From Paragordius varius (taxonomy: Eukaryota; Nematomorpha): a DNA stretch of 64,000 nt. The stretch's first letter is position 1. Each line of letters begins with the position of its first letter. A program made the position numbers and the translations under genes. The notes beneath the pieces are model-generated. The model had not been told where the DNA came from, did not search any database, and saw nothing but the letters and a program-made list of their open reading frames with translations. Shown here piece after piece: positions 12,511 through 24,476 of the stretch. Location of the stretch: positions 15,066,001 through 15,130,000 of the forward strand of contig OZ176051.1 of NCBI GenBank assembly GCA_964247055.1, given 5' to 3'.

Positions 12511-12969
12511 CTTCGCTTTTAAATTATATTTAAATAGATGAAAATTATTATTTATCCCAAAGATATAGCCCTTTTTTGATTATAATATATGTACGTAATG
12601 AAATTGTATATTATTTTGCAAATATTTCATTGTTAATCTATCAATAAAAGTTTTAATTAGTAATAATTAATATCATTCTGCTATTATATATATTATGTTT
12701 GTTTTACTCTTATATAAAACATGAGTAATATAGTTTTTTCGCAATACCTTGTTTTAACATTTCATCATCAATGAAAATACGTATATATTACACTACTAAA
12801 CTAAAAGAAAAGATTTCATTTAAATTTAGATAAAATCGCAAGATAGCGTCTGACTTAAACTTTGAAAGGCTAATTAATATCAAATATGCCCTACTGCATG
12901 TTGTCTTGAGATTTTATACTAGCGAGCCTATACTAATTTAGAATTTAAATAGCTATAACGTTTGTTAGG

Positions 12970-13217
12970 TGATAGATTTGAATACATCAGTGAGCTAACC
13001 TTAGACTAGACATATTTATATATTAGATTAGGATACATTTTTATAGACCATCTAGTATTTGAATTAAACTATTGTATCACTTTTGTATTTAACACCCACA
13101 CGTGATTTTACCCTTTAAACATGTTATTATATACATAAAATTATATAAACATCGCAAATTTTTTATAGTTTAGCTAATTTATCTCAATAAATCTTATTGT
13201 TTAATTAAGTCATCACA
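12970..13217 (+). repeat. LTR of the Ty3/gypsy family
   Basis: 248 bp, TG...CA ends. It matches the LTRs at 34805-34908 and 38671-38917 plus 41629-41653 in inverted orientation. It contains a CAATAAA-like signal near 13185. Confidence 0.75.
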
Positions 13218-13960
13218 TTTGGCCAGTTTTTTATCTCATTACATTCGTGCATGGAGGAATTAAGTCTCGAAGCATATGATCCCGCAACTAGTTTACATGA
13301 CGATTATATAAATAGAATCTTAAAAGTCAAAGTAATTCAAGGAGATGATAAAACAAAAAAAATGTTATTGGCCTAAATCTGCCAATACCATATTCCAAAG
13401 TTGAAGAGATTTATCCCGTACTCTTAGAAGTGGGGTGGGAGGCTTTGCTAGAAGCTATAAATATTTGCAACTCCGCATGAAGCCAAGGAATCAGTGAGGG
13501 ATTATTTGGCAAGATGCAATACTAAGAATCAAAGATGGGTTTTTTGGAGCGTTACAACTCAAGAGGTTGGAAATAAATCTGTTCATGAAATTTCCAGATG
13601 CAATGTTGGATGGAAAACCTGTTACGTGGGACATGGTGATAGGAATAACAATGGCGTACAAAAAGGATAGTTGTTTGATTGAACAGAGTTCTGACAATAG
13701 GCAGGTGAAAAAGAAGTGTGGAAAATGTGGGTACGTGCATCCGATCAACTGGTGTCTCGCTTCAAACAAAGAGTGTTACCGATGCAAAGAACAAGGTCAT
13801 TTTGGCAGGTGTCGCCGACGAGTTAATATAGTGAATGGTAATGAAGCCCGAACGCAAGCAAGTTTGAATGTCCATTAGGTGATGATGGTGTACGATACCG
13901 GACAAATATGATTAATTGGGAAGCACGTGGCTGAAGATTGGAAGGCCGATCTTAGTACCC
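12970..13960 (+). mobile_element. Ty3/gypsy LTR-element fragment (5' LTR, gag, start of protease)
   Basis: A fossil. The LTR is about 12970-13217, starting TGATAGATTTGAATAC and ending CATCACA, followed by a primer-binding-site-like TTTGGCC. Next come gag with a CCHC zinc knuckle (C-x2-C-x4-H-type, about 13710-13805) and a short protease-like YDTG segment. It is clearly the same family as the element at 34805-41653. It is broken and lacks the rest of pol and the 3' LTR. Probably old. Confidence 0.8.
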
Positions 13961-14100
13961 GTGGGTCCAAACAACTTGATGAAACTGTTGATTTAATTAA
14001 TAGCTCTGCAAATTGCCCGGCATTCTTAATTTGAGCGATCTCATCCTTAAGTATTTCGAAACACTATTTTTATTGGAAAATATTCACTGAAATAGTTTAC

Positions 14101-15236
14101 CAGGCCTTCTTTTTGTAATTCCCGAACCCATTTATGATTGCTTAACGATCCCAACAAATATAAAAGTAAATAATTTAATATTTTTTGATGATATATTTAT
14201 TAGGTAACAATATACATATGCATATGAAAATATATAATTTAAAATTCGTTTTGAAACATATAAATTCTAAAATTAAATTTCCACAAAATGTTATAGAAAT
14301 GTTATTATTATACTTTCAAAAACAAAAGTGGATTTTGACCGTCTTAATTCTCTTTAATATATACAAGTAGTTGGGTGAATATTAAATATCTTGGTATAAA
14401 GTTTGAAAGTGCTGGACGTAAGACCTTTTCAACATTTTTTATCGCTGAATATTGGGATTGTGTTAAAGATGAGAAAGTAATTATATAAATATGTGATGTT
14501 GAATGGCAGAAGTGCACTTAACGCCATATCGGCGAATGTGGGAAATCCAGTTCTAGTTCTGATCCAGAATTCAGTCAAGGGCTTTTTTGGAATTGTAGTT
14601 TTAAGTTTGAGTCACACGAAAGCCTAGTAATTTTCTCTTGAGCTTTAAGAGGCAGATGCTCTCACTTAAACCAATACAAAACGGTTTTGAAACCATTTAT
14701 TGTAAATCAATGTACAATATAAATTGTGTCCGGAACTGTATTTCTAGCGCTTTAAGTGATCTACAATAGTTTTTGCAATAATAGTTTTACAGTGTAATTT
14801 CTTAATTACAAAATAAAACATTTCAAAGGAATTTTTTCCGACCCTATTGTTTCAAATGCTGATCAATTTAATTTTATCGTTTAAAGTAAATATATCGCAA
14901 TTTTTTCCTAGAAGAAGTTAAGATCGTTTAACTTCGCAAAAAAATCTTAAAATAACACAGGGACAGCCACATTTTGATAAATTCACTTTTTCGTTCAGTT
15001 ATTTTGATCATGTCTTAAATAACAATAATCTTTCTAAACTTTGTCCTGTTGATAACCATTTTTATTAATAACAAAGTTGTGTAGTTGGAATCCATTTATT
15101 TTTATAAGCGACTGTTATGGACATGGCTCATAATAAATTACGACCTTAACAGCATCCTGATTTATATCACTGGTGACCCCATAATTTTGCTGCGCGATCC
15201 CAAATAGGGTCCCGACCTATAGTTAAAAAAGCCATG
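14101..15236. mobile_element. hAT-type non-autonomous element, copy 1
   Basis: The left end, CAGGCCTTCTTTTTGTAATT, is followed by CCCGAACCCATTTATGATTG, nearly the same as 59849-59900. The right end on the minus strand is CATGGCTTTTTTAACTAT, then GGTCGGGACCCTATTTGGG, the GGTCGCGACCCC-type hAT terminus also seen at 61440-61495. The flanking 8-mers (TAGTTTAC and GTTTGCAT) do not match, so the target duplication is lost or the edges are slightly off. No transposase frame is visible in the 1.1 kb. Confidence 0.65.
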
Positions 15237-15974
15237 GTTTGCATAATTAATTAGTTAATTTTAGCTGAATTAATTTCTACTTCACTCATTTAAGTTAACT
15301 TTGATGGAAGCAGAAAAAAATATCCGCTACTCTAAAAAAATGCCGAATCTTTTTTTTTAACTAAAAAATTACAATGTCTAAAATTTTATTAAAAACATTC
15401 ACTCAAAACTTATCATCTTAATTATTAAATCTATGGTAATCGGCAAGTTCATCCATATGTCTGTGTTATATTATCACTAAAATAGGTTTAATGTCCCATT
15501 TTATTGCCATTTCCATGGCATCTTTTTTTTGCGGTCATATAGTTTTTATATTTTAATAAGTTTGAGCTCTTTTTTCTTTTAAATCTGTATCATTTAATTA
15601 TGTTGCAAGACTTTATGGACTTTATCTATGATAATAAATATGCAAAAAAATATAATTCAAATTTACTTATTATTTTAATTACAGAAGCTTCATCCCGCTC
15701 ATATTTCTTAGAGAATTTTATATTGGTTAAAACCTCAATAATATCATAATTACTATATTTTATTGATAAGACGTATACCTCAAACTTATTTCAGATTCCT
15801 GATGAAAAACATTTTTTACAAAATTATTATTTCTCTTACTGTAATATGTTGGCCAACATTAATGTGAGTTAGCCTCCATTAAATTGCATATTGTATAATC
15901 AAAATAAATAAATTGAAATTACATGTTAGAGAATATTTGATGAATTTTTTACCTTTTCCTTTCCTTTTTTGTTT

Positions 15975-16560
15975 ACTATTAACACTTCGATTTGGGGTAT
16001 CTAAATATCCCAGACTAAATTTGAGTTAAGATTTTTAAAAAACTACTGAATGAAACGGTGCCAATTTAAATTTATGCTTCTATCCTAATAAAAATTATAT
16101 AAATATGCCAATATATCTAAATAAAATTTTGTTTTGAAAAAAAGTTTCATGTCGAATTCTTTCGACGCCATTATTATTTTATAAATTTGTTCCAAAATAT
16201 TGTCTTAATTTAATTTTAAGGGTAAAACTAAAGCTAATTTTTTTATAAATTAAATTTAACATTGATAGAAATAGAAAAAGGGGTTTATTTTGGTTTATTT
16301 TTTAATTTTACAATTTCACACATGTCACGTCAAAAAATTTTTACGTTTCGGTTTTAGCTTTAAATAAGTAATATCAAGTATTTTTGAATAAAACTTTTTA
16401 TATATTTCGGTTTATTAATGTTATATAAGTGCAAAATTTTGCAATGGTATCAATTCCTTCCATATACTTTAAAAAATTTAATTTTCAGGCCTGGGGTATT
16501 TAACTACCCCAATTTGAATCGAAGGACTAAAATGAATGTGTTGTATCCAAGTGTTAAAAC
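15975..16560. repeat. Non-autonomous DNA element, GGCCTGGG family, copy 2
   Basis: Left part TTAACACTTCGATTTGGGG and right end, minus strand, TTAACACTTGGATA, a short inverted pair. Near both ends lies a small hairpin (GGGGTAT..ATATCCC on the left, GGGGTATTTAACTACCCC on the right). The body aligns with 12050-12510. A related GGGGTAGTTATCTATCCC hairpin occurs at 28065-28082. Class unknown. Confidence 0.5.
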
Positions 16561-16994
16561 TGCCAGAAATTAATATAAGAACAAACAATATCATTATGGC
16601 TAAAATTTAAAATATAGTGAAAAAATGCATTTTTCACTCTTTCTTCCTTTAACTCAATAATATTAAAACTACATGAACCGATAAAAATAATTTCGGGCTT
16701 GAAGATTTATAAGCTTCACTTAATTTTTGGTGTTAACTATCTATACCCATTTATTTATTTTTTAACTATTTTAACTTTTTTAAGGTGTTAACTGGAGAGA
16801 ATTTGAAGGTGTTTATTAATTGTTAACTCATAATAAAACCGCTTATTGAATTAATGATATAAATGCATTTTTTCGCTTTTTCCTTTCGATCAATAATCAT
16901 TCTCTTTATTCTTTGCCTGTATACTTACAATCAGGCAATCATTACTTACATATCTGATAAAAAAAGGTAATAAATTTTGCCCCAAATTTAATAT

Positions 16995-17068
16995 AAAATA
17001 TAAAAAAGGGCCCCTGTTTCGCCTTGGGCCCCCCGCATTGCTCCCCCTAGCTCCCCGTAGCGCCACTG
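16995..17068. repeat. Solitary CAGTGGCG-type transposon end
   Basis: On the minus strand it reads CAGTGGCGCTACGGGG, then AGCTAGGGGG and a GGGCCC-rich block, like the ends of the elements at 22059-23925 and 42118-43820. It is strikingly GC-rich against its surroundings. No left partner was found. Confidence 0.5.
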
Positions 17069-17224
17069 ATATGTGTGCAATATAACATAACTTGAATTAT
17101 ATACTAACTATTTTGCTTGAAGCTACAATTAACATGAACTGGGTGTATCACAAAGAGTTATAATTGTTTGCAATTATATAGGTGCGTTTGTGTCCACGAA
17201 AGTATGATCTAACTTAACATCACT

Positions 17225-17850
17225 CTTTCCCTATCCTTGATATCTATGGGGTGGGTCTCGGATTCGTGGGGGGTATCGCCGTTCTGTATGAGTGTCAGTT
17301 GTAGGTGCTATAGTGGGTGTTTGTTGGGATGGCAACTCAATGTTGGGTTTCGAGGGTAGGGGCGGAGGTAGGTCGGGCTTCGGTCGTTGCAGTAGGGTAC
17401 CTAACATATAGGTCATGCGATGGTGGAGTTTCTTCGGGCCAAATTGTCTTTTCCATTATTCTTTCATCTTCCTTCCCTTTGTCTCAGTTGATCGGCGTGT
17501 TTTCAGATGATTTTGTTATCATCTCGTATTTCATATGAGAGTAATCCGAGTCGTTTATTTACAATTCCTTCTCGCCAACCATTCGCTAGTTCATTTTTTA
17601 TATATACTTTTTCGTTTTCATGGTATTCGTGATTCGGTTGTACATCGTTTAAGAAGTCTGTTTTCGCATGTGATTAGATTGGGGGCGTAGTTTGTTTTAT
17701 AAAAGTTGTGCGGGACATGTATTTATAGCACTGTTTATGTTAGTGCGGTATCGCCGAAGGGTGTTATATATTTTTTGATTGGAAGTCACAGTCATCTTCT
17801 GCCTGATAATGTGTTTTGAGGGTATGTATCACTCGATCCACCATTCAGTT
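17225..17850 (-). mobile_element. LTR-retroelement remnant: integrase C-terminus and tail
   Basis: A fossil on the minus strand. Recognisable parts in order are an integrase-end region with a VDRVIHTLK-like segment, a later HADQLR motif typical of LTR-element integrase C-termini, and a proline-rich tail ending RRYPPRIRDPPHRYQG, which parallels the RRYPLRERKAPDR tail of the element at 34.9 kb. No LTRs were recognised. It is a different, older family from the 34.8 kb element, broken in several places. Confidence 0.6.
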
Positions 17851-17983
17851 CCATTTTGGATAGGAACTAATGTTAAATCAAATTCCAGAAGCAATACTAT
17901 ATTTATTTTATTTTGTTGAATTCCAGTTTATATCAAAGTTTACAGTGCGGGAAATATTAATGAAAATTTTTGTCGCAAAACAT

Positions 17984-19186
17984 CTAAACAAATACTATCA
18001 TAGTGTAAAGCATTAGAACAGACGTGTCCGAAACCAAAATTAGTGTAGGATTTTGTATTTGTTCTCGAGCTGTTATCATTATTACGTTTGGAAATTGACA
18101 GATGCAATAAGATATGAAGAAAATAAGGTTCGATAAATCTCTTTTAACGAAAATTAATGGCTCTGTTGGCAATTTATCATTTTTATTGAGTGTTGATGAT
18201 CTCCTCGCTTCTTTAGTTAAGCTATTTTGACAGAGGTGGTTTTTTCTAACAGATTCATTCACATTTATAGTATATATTTGTATAGTTTCCATAGTTTTAA
18301 ACTTAAAATGCAAGCCAAGATATTTTTTACGAGTATTTGAGTCCTGTCTCACTAACCCTATCAGATACGTTAGTTTTATACCATAAAACAGGATTATAAA
18401 AGCGGGAAGATTGGAGAAAATGGTCATACAAATTATATCATAATACCCTACCCAATGCAGTACAAATATTTCACGATCAAAGTAATATATCTTTTCACTT
18501 GTTACTGTGTTTTCCTTCAAATCGGATGATAAAAGATAAAAGTAATTGTCTTGCGTAACATTTAAAAATGGGCAATTAAATTTCCAACATTTTCTACGTT
18601 ATACCAAAAAAGGCAGTAAATGAAAAGGCGATAGCTAGTATACAACTTATCCATGGAATAGAGAGCTTAATTAGCCTATATTTTGCACAGTATTGTTTGT
18701 ATTGTTGTAAAGGATGGACCAACGAGACATATTGGTCCCTTAACATGAATGCTAAAACTATTGTTCCTCCAACTTCCAAGCCATTAGATAACATTAGTGC
18801 TACATAAAGGCTTTTAGAAGGTTAGGATTAGCAACAAATGGAGAATCCTTAATTTTCATACATATCTGACGCATTTCATGCACGACACTCAGGATTGAAT
18901 TCCAAAAATTGATCCAAATCAGACTTGTCAAATAATAATAATACGACTGACTAGCTGGAAATGTCATATGTCTTCTTATTCGTCGCAATATTATGAGGCC
19001 TAAAGCATTTCCCAAGATGCCGGCTATGGAGAGGATCGGCCAAATTACCACTTGTAAATAAGTATCGAATTGGGAAATTGGCATTTCCAATTGCCAGGAA
19101 GGAATTTCGTTCCTACACTTTATAACTAAACCTTGTGTCTCCAAACATGAATTATTTTGATAAAATGAATATGACTTGACAACCAT
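17984..19186 (-). pseudogene. Class A (rhodopsin-like) neuropeptide-type GPCR, frameshifted
   Basis: Seven-helix receptor read on the minus strand in three overlapping frames: 19186-18800, 18794-18594 and about 18590-17984. TM1 has the GNALGLIIL motif (GN-x2-x-x2-L) and TM2 follows at about residue 80. TM3 ends in RDQYVSLVHP, a variant of the DRY-x-x-x-HP box of peptide receptors. TM4 is IPWISCILAIAFSF; TM5 follows a cysteine-bearing loop; TM6 is SNLIFFISYCICQFP, and a short TM7 lacks NPxxY. Two single-base frame changes (near 18805 and 18590) interrupt it. They could be real decay or sequence errors, since the coding signal is otherwise intact. The style is closest to FMRFamide-type receptors of invertebrates (inference). 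There is no intron in the coding region. It would sit in the plasma membrane and bind a peptide. Confidence 0.75.
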
Positions 19187-20030
19187 AATATTTGTGGATA
19201 TATTAAAACTGGAGCAATTTACTTATTTTATTGTATAAAAGATATCAGGTAAATATGCAAATTGATAAATAATATTAATCAATCTCTCTCATCGCCAATG
19301 ACGTAAAATTTATTATTATAAAATAAATTAATATCTATTTTTAACGGTTGTAATTATATATAGCATGTATAAGTTAAAGACATTACAACAATCCGAAAAA
19401 AGTCATTAATAATTTATTACTTTTTTGATAGTATTCACCTTTTTATTTAACAAACTCCCTCAGAACATTAAAATTAACGCGTAAATATTTTGATCAACTT
19501 GGGCTTGTTTTCAACCCTATAACATATATAAGATGGAATTTAAATCATTGCGAAAATCGACAAAAATAAATTGATGTACCTAAAATATTTTTAAAAAATA
19601 ATTCAATATTACTTTATTTATTATGGAAAAACATTTAAGTTAGAAAACATGACACGTGGGCATACACCGATTTTAACCATATATAAAAAAAAAGCAAATG
19701 TTATTATAAAAAAACCTTTGCAAAATGTTTCATTGTAAAAAATTGTGAAAACAAAGGGGAAGTAATCAATTATTTTATTAATCTAATCATTAATGGAGAA
19801 CCAATATTTGAATTGGGTAACCTTTTTGAGTATTTAAAAAATATCGATCACAAATTTTTGTTAGATATAAAGGGGATTGGATGTGTTTAGGGATTCTAAA
19901 ATATTTGCGGGAAATTTGAGTTGATGGATTTTATATAAATAATATCATAAGGCAATATCATTTAATGATATTAGAGTTTCAAATAATGAGAAAACGCAAT
20001 AAATAATTTACTGTCTAAACATATCTAGTT

Positions 20031-20480
20031 TGCATACCGTTTGCACTTCAAGATTTGCCTCTACTTCAAGTTGGTCCTTGAACATTCGCGGGTGTTGCTC
20101 CACACTTCTAGTTGGTTCTTTAACTTTTCAAGTTGCTCCCTAAATATTTCAAATTGGACTTTCAACTTTTGTAGATTGCTTTTAACTTTTATCTATCAAA
20201 CCGTGTATCATTAATATTTTAATGTTTTTTACCTATTCTCTTGATTTGACCAAACTTTAAAAAAATTTACTTTTGATTCTAGAAACCGGGTATCTTTATG
20301 TTTAAAAAATTCATCAATGTTTTAATATGTAATGCAAAATATATAAGTTTTTTGATTACGATTTTTTGTTTAAAACATTTATAATTGAATAATATGGTTA
20401 AATAGAAAAAATTTCGAAACGAAAAATTGGTTTTTTAATAATTAATATTAATATTAAATAAATTAGAAATACCAACCGGC
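20031..20480. mobile_element. Family 2 element, decayed copy
   Basis: The left end, TACCGTTTGCACTTCAAG, is followed by about seven degenerate 21-22-bp units (CTTGAACATT, CTTTAACTTTTCAAGTTG and similar) to about 20190. The following 280 bp align with the interior of the 3203-3854 element (a GTATCATTAAT block, then a TGATTTGACCAAAC-like block, then TTGAATAATATGG). No right end was found. Confidence 0.55.
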
Positions 20481-20689
20481 AACTTTTGCTATCCAAAAAT
20501 TTAAAATTTTATATAAATTATTATAAAAGAGTATGATTATCAGTTCAAGATTTGGCTGTATACTGTCTACAAAGTTCATTATGAGGGCAACCGAAGAGAA
20601 GTTATTGAATATATATCAAAATTATAGAGACAAAAGGAAAAGTAAAGGACAAAAATATTTTGTAAAAATATTCATACTGGTTCATCTGT

Positions 20690-20830
20690 GGAGCTTTCCT
20701 CATCATCGCTCTGACGCCGATTTCGATTGTTATAGGCAATTCCTGAATCACTACTTTTGACCTGGTCATTGGCCTGTATAAATAGGAGTAAAGCTATAGC
20801 AATGGATATTAGCGAGATGCGTGGACATTT
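20690..20830 (-). CDS. Possible exon of a small secreted acidic protein
   Basis: On the minus strand an open segment reads a hydrophobic stretch (RISLISIAIALLLFIQA), a good signal-peptide core, followed by DQVKSSDSG and an acidic serine-rich RQSDDEESSTDEP. A GTATGA donor follows at about 20689. No in-frame ATG was found upstream, so the start is either in another exon or lost. Unrecognised family; it might be a secreted peptide precursor. Weak support. Confidence 0.3.
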
Positions 20831-22692
20831 TTTAATTTTTTAGACTCATAGGCATTTGTTGAATAATATGATACAATTTATATTGTGAAGAAGTTAACAA
20901 AATATAAATATCAAAATATGACTTTCATAGACGATTCATGTCTTATATACCTTCATCTAGAGATCATTTAACCTATTAGTCCAACATTTAACAACCAAAC
21001 AAGTCTTTCAACAATAATTTTATAAATATTTTCTTAATTAAGCAATTTAATGAACAATAATAAGAATTTTTTCTTAATAAATAATAAAATTAAGTAGTAA
21101 ATATAATGACATGTATACTACAGTAGGTCATAACTTTATATTAAATTATTTCAGAAAAAGTAAAATACCATCTAAGTGAAGTATGTCGGTTAAAGAGTTT
21201 TATATTTTTTTAAATATCACCTCCTTAAATTCTAACCTATGACAAAATAGGAGGTAATAGCCATTAAATTATATTTGGAAAATTTTATTAATCTTGAGTT
21301 TTCCGCGTGAAATTTTTCTTAACATACTCTCTAATTGATAAAACAGATCCGCTAAATATGTCCTCCCTAGGCAAGAAAATAATATCTTACACAATGTGCT
21401 TATTTTTATAGTAAGAACTATCATTAATTACGTATAATGATCATAGTATTGTACCATACCTATTAAAAGAAAGGTTGATTATATTAATATAGATTTTATC
21501 TATCAGTATTTTGGTTAATGACATGATAAAGACCCTAAAAATTTAATTTGCAAATATATTAGCAAGTATAAAAATGACAATTTAAGGAAAAATTATAAAA
21601 TCTTATTTGGATGTTTGTTTCTATTCGGGACAAAAACTCTATAAAATTATTTATTAACATATTTCTAACTTGGTTAAAATTTTTTTACTCTATAGTTTTA
21701 CGAATAAGAAAATTTGAAGCATTCTAATCTATATTCTTCTAGACAAAAACTGAGAGACAGCAATTTGGTTTTGTTTTATATGAAATTTTTAGTTTTCTAA
21801 TAAGGCTTTTCACATCCATATTTCACTATATTAAAGCCAAAAGGCATCGGTTCAGATTCCAGTTGATTGAGAGCCTATCCCAGATTTTGCTCCGAATCCG
21901 TCAAGATGCAAAGGTCATCTGCGTAGGAGAGTACTTGGAAAAAGACGTTGGGAAAGCTCGAGTGAAACTTTCTTACTATTGAGTCCATTGCCGAGTTGAA
22001 GGGTTTTTGCCACAGAGGGCATCCTTGCTTCAGACCTCGTTCCGAATAATAGTCAACGCAGTGGCGTACCTAGCATTTGCAGCGCCTGGGGCATAAAACC
22101 GCCCTCCTTCTTTTCTTTTTGAAAACCAATATTACAATTTAGTAAAAAAAATACAAACGTTGCAACTAGGTCACATCTAATAGTTGATGAAAAAAAGAGA
22201 TAAATATTTTCAATTATTCCACAGGTCACAACAATAACATCTTGTTTTGCTACCGTAAATCCTTACTAAATTCAAAGGATAATCGTCACAGTTGACAAAT
22301 ATTGCTCTTTTGTTTTTTTTCCATACATCACAGTTGCATTATCATAGCATTAAGATATACAATTTGATAACTGAATATTATCCACATTTCGATTTATAAT
22401 GACCTTTTCATTTGACATTGCATCTTTGAATAAATAAAAAAAATCCAAAAGGATTATTTAATGATCATAATCAATGCACCTGATAACTTGAGAAATTTGT
22501 TCTCGGTGGGCTATATCCGGCGTTAAATGAAATATAAGTCCATAATATTTACTTTTTTTATGTAATCGATCAATTTACCTTTAACTGTTGAAACTAAAAG
22601 ATGTATAAACTTGTTAGGATTTTGGGTGAAACATAGGATAAAGTGGTGGGAGATTCTGTGTTTCTCATGCGTTCCCCCATTATTGGGTCAAA

Positions 22693-22956
22693 CTAAGCTT
22701 CAAGTTTTAGTAAAGATAAGAGGTTTCTATGATTCAGTGCTGAGTCATTTAGATACATTAAACTTTTAACATCTACTTGAGAAGGGAGTTTTGGGTGATT
22801 AGAGATTTCATGCAGGGCAGTTTTCGATATAAAATATTTGGCCATCGATCCTTCCGATTGTATGTTAGCTTCTAGAGCAGAATCAATTCCTGTTTTATAT
22901 ATCAGTCTTCTTTCGGCCTCTTTCAAATGCTTTCCCATGATTGAGGCTATTTTCAT
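22693..22956 (-). CDS. Unrecognised 87-residue ORF in the CAGTGGCG element
   Basis: Protein-like composition: a basic helical start (GKHLKEAERRLIYKTG), then a serine-glutamate segment and a leucine-rich end. I do not recognise it. Its position inside a 1.9-kb transposon suggests a transposase remnant or captured exon. The ATG is the only one in frame. No intron borders were identified. Confidence 0.35.
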   Translation of the reverse strand: MKIASIMGKHLKEAERRLIYKTGIDSALEANIQSEGSMAKYFISKTALHEISNHPKLPSQVDVKSLMYLNDSALNHRNLLSLLKLEA

Positions 22957-23235
22957 GATGGATTAATCTATCTTTTATCCTCTATTTATTAAAATCATGC
23001 GTAGTTATAAGAGAAGATAAAGAATTAGATCAATTAAAAAGTAGGCAACAAAACAATACACAGATTTGTGATTCGATGATAAAAGCCAAGACCTCTCAAT
23101 TTTAAATCCTTCTTTTTTACCGACACGTCGAAAAAAACCAAGATTGGGGCATCGAACGATAATTTTTTGTGTTTCAAAGAGGTTGCATTTTTTTAAAATC
23201 CTTAATATCCACGAATAAATCTTTCTGGGAGTTGA

Positions 23236-23460
23236 TTAGATATTAGGGGAACATTTTTTTATAAATTTTAAAAAGGCGACATCATCAAACTCTCTAGGTA
23301 TAGCGCTTGGAATTACCAATGGTATATTTGTAATTTTCTCATCTCTATTTATTGGAACAATAACTAGGTTTTCTGGTGTATTTAAGTAATTATATTTACA
23401 GGTACCGTTGTATTTGTGTCGCATACACTTTTTAAATGTCAGGGCCAGATATTTTCGTTA
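23236..23460 (-). CDS. Unrecognised Cys/His-bearing ORF in the CAGTGGCG element
   Basis: Open from about 23460 to a stop at 23236. It begins LALTFKKCMRHKYNGTC, with a C-x2-H-x5-C spacing that could be part of a zinc-binding site, then NYLNTPENLVIVPINRD and an IPSAIPREFDD segment. Unrecognised; probably part of the element's former transposase or a captured fragment. Confidence 0.35.
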
Positions 23461-24476
23461 AATAAGATTTCATACTCATTCGCATTTTATTTGTTTTTTA
23501 TTCTGTTCCTGGATTTTTTGTTTATTTGCTAAACGCTGAGTTTAGGCATTGATATTTGATAAAAATGAAAATAAAAAATAGTGTATATTAATTATAAAAA
23601 CCTACCTTGTTAAAGATGAGATCTTGGGAATTTAAATAATATATTGGGTTTATATATTGAATATAATTAAAAAATAAAATGATTAATAATAAGAATAAGC
23701 GAAACGTTTTTTAAGCAATAAAAAGTTGTTTTTTGCATAATGTTCTCTCTTGATCTCATTTATATAATTTTATATTATTTTAGGGATTGTTACGTAAATA
23801 GCTGATGAAAGTTGTTATTAATTGCATAATTTAAATTTAATTAAAAAAAATTATTTAGGCGCCCCTAAATAACGACGCCCGGGGCATGATGCACCCCCTT
23901 GTCCCTCCCCATCGGTACGCCACTGTCCGAACAGGTTGTTTTAACTGCCACCTGACTACGTGTTCTACTATCAAGTGAATTATAAAGTTCTTAAAATTTT
24001 CCTCCATGTCAACCCTCTTCAGCAAACGCATGACGTGCTTCCTATCCAGTTAATCAAAACCCTTAGTTATATCCAGGTAGCCCAGGTAGAGAGGGTGTTT
24101 ATGGCGTTTGCTTTTCTCGATGAAAATTACTAAAGAACAGAATAGGTCCATTATTCCTCCACCCCACTAAAACCACAGATTGCATGATGCAGTTCATCAT
24201 CAAAGGACTGAAGTCTGGACAGGGCAATGTTGGCCAATACTTTATACACTGTGTTCACGAGGTATAATCTTTAGGAATGGCTGGGTTCCTGCTTTGCAAT
24301 ATGGATTAACTCATATCACACCCTTTCCCCCGACAATATACAAGGACGTTGTCGGTGCACCAATCAATTTCTTTTTTCCAAACATCAGCTGCGCTGTGGT
24401 CTGGTCCTGTACATTTATAGTTTCGGAAGAATTCAATACCCAGTCGAAAGGTCCCTACATCAAACTTCACTGATAA

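Larger units (their letters stand above)
22059..23925. mobile_element. CAGTGGCGTACC hAT-like element inside the LINE
   Basis: The ends are CAGTGGCGTACCTAGC and, on the minus strand, CAGTGGCGTACCGATGGGG. Just inside both lie GGCGCC/GGGGCATAA-type GC-rich blocks that contrast with the AT-rich interior. It splits the LINE between the LDITKGFD and RGLKQGCPL blocks. Two minus-strand open frames inside (22693-22956 and about 23236-23460) are unrecognised. The right flank TCCGAACA resembles TCCGAATA ten bases left of the left end, so the exact left edge or target duplication is unclear. The superfamily is hAT-like by its terminus only. Confidence 0.65.
21850..24470 (-). mobile_element. LINE reverse-transcriptase region (minus), interrupted
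   Basis: Minus-strand RT blocks appear in order: NTVYKVLANIALSRLQ (about 24250), a LGYLDITKGFD catalytic block A (about 24075), then, beyond the insertion at 22059-23925, RGLKQGCPL (about 22035) and SYADDLCIL (about 21905-21935) with the YADD site. Stops and frame changes are frequent, so it is dead. With the endonuclease pieces at 25600-26490 it makes one APE-type non-LTR element of about 3 kb after removing two later insertions. Clade not assigned. Confidence 0.75.

Noticed and set aside
13491-13769. Minus-strand frames at 13.5-13.8 kb and plus-strand frames at 38.0-38.5 kb as genes
   Set aside because: They are antisense shadows of the fossil gag regions.
24180-24473. Plus-strand 97-codon frame as a gene
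   Set aside because: Antisense of the minus-strand LINE reverse transcriptase region.
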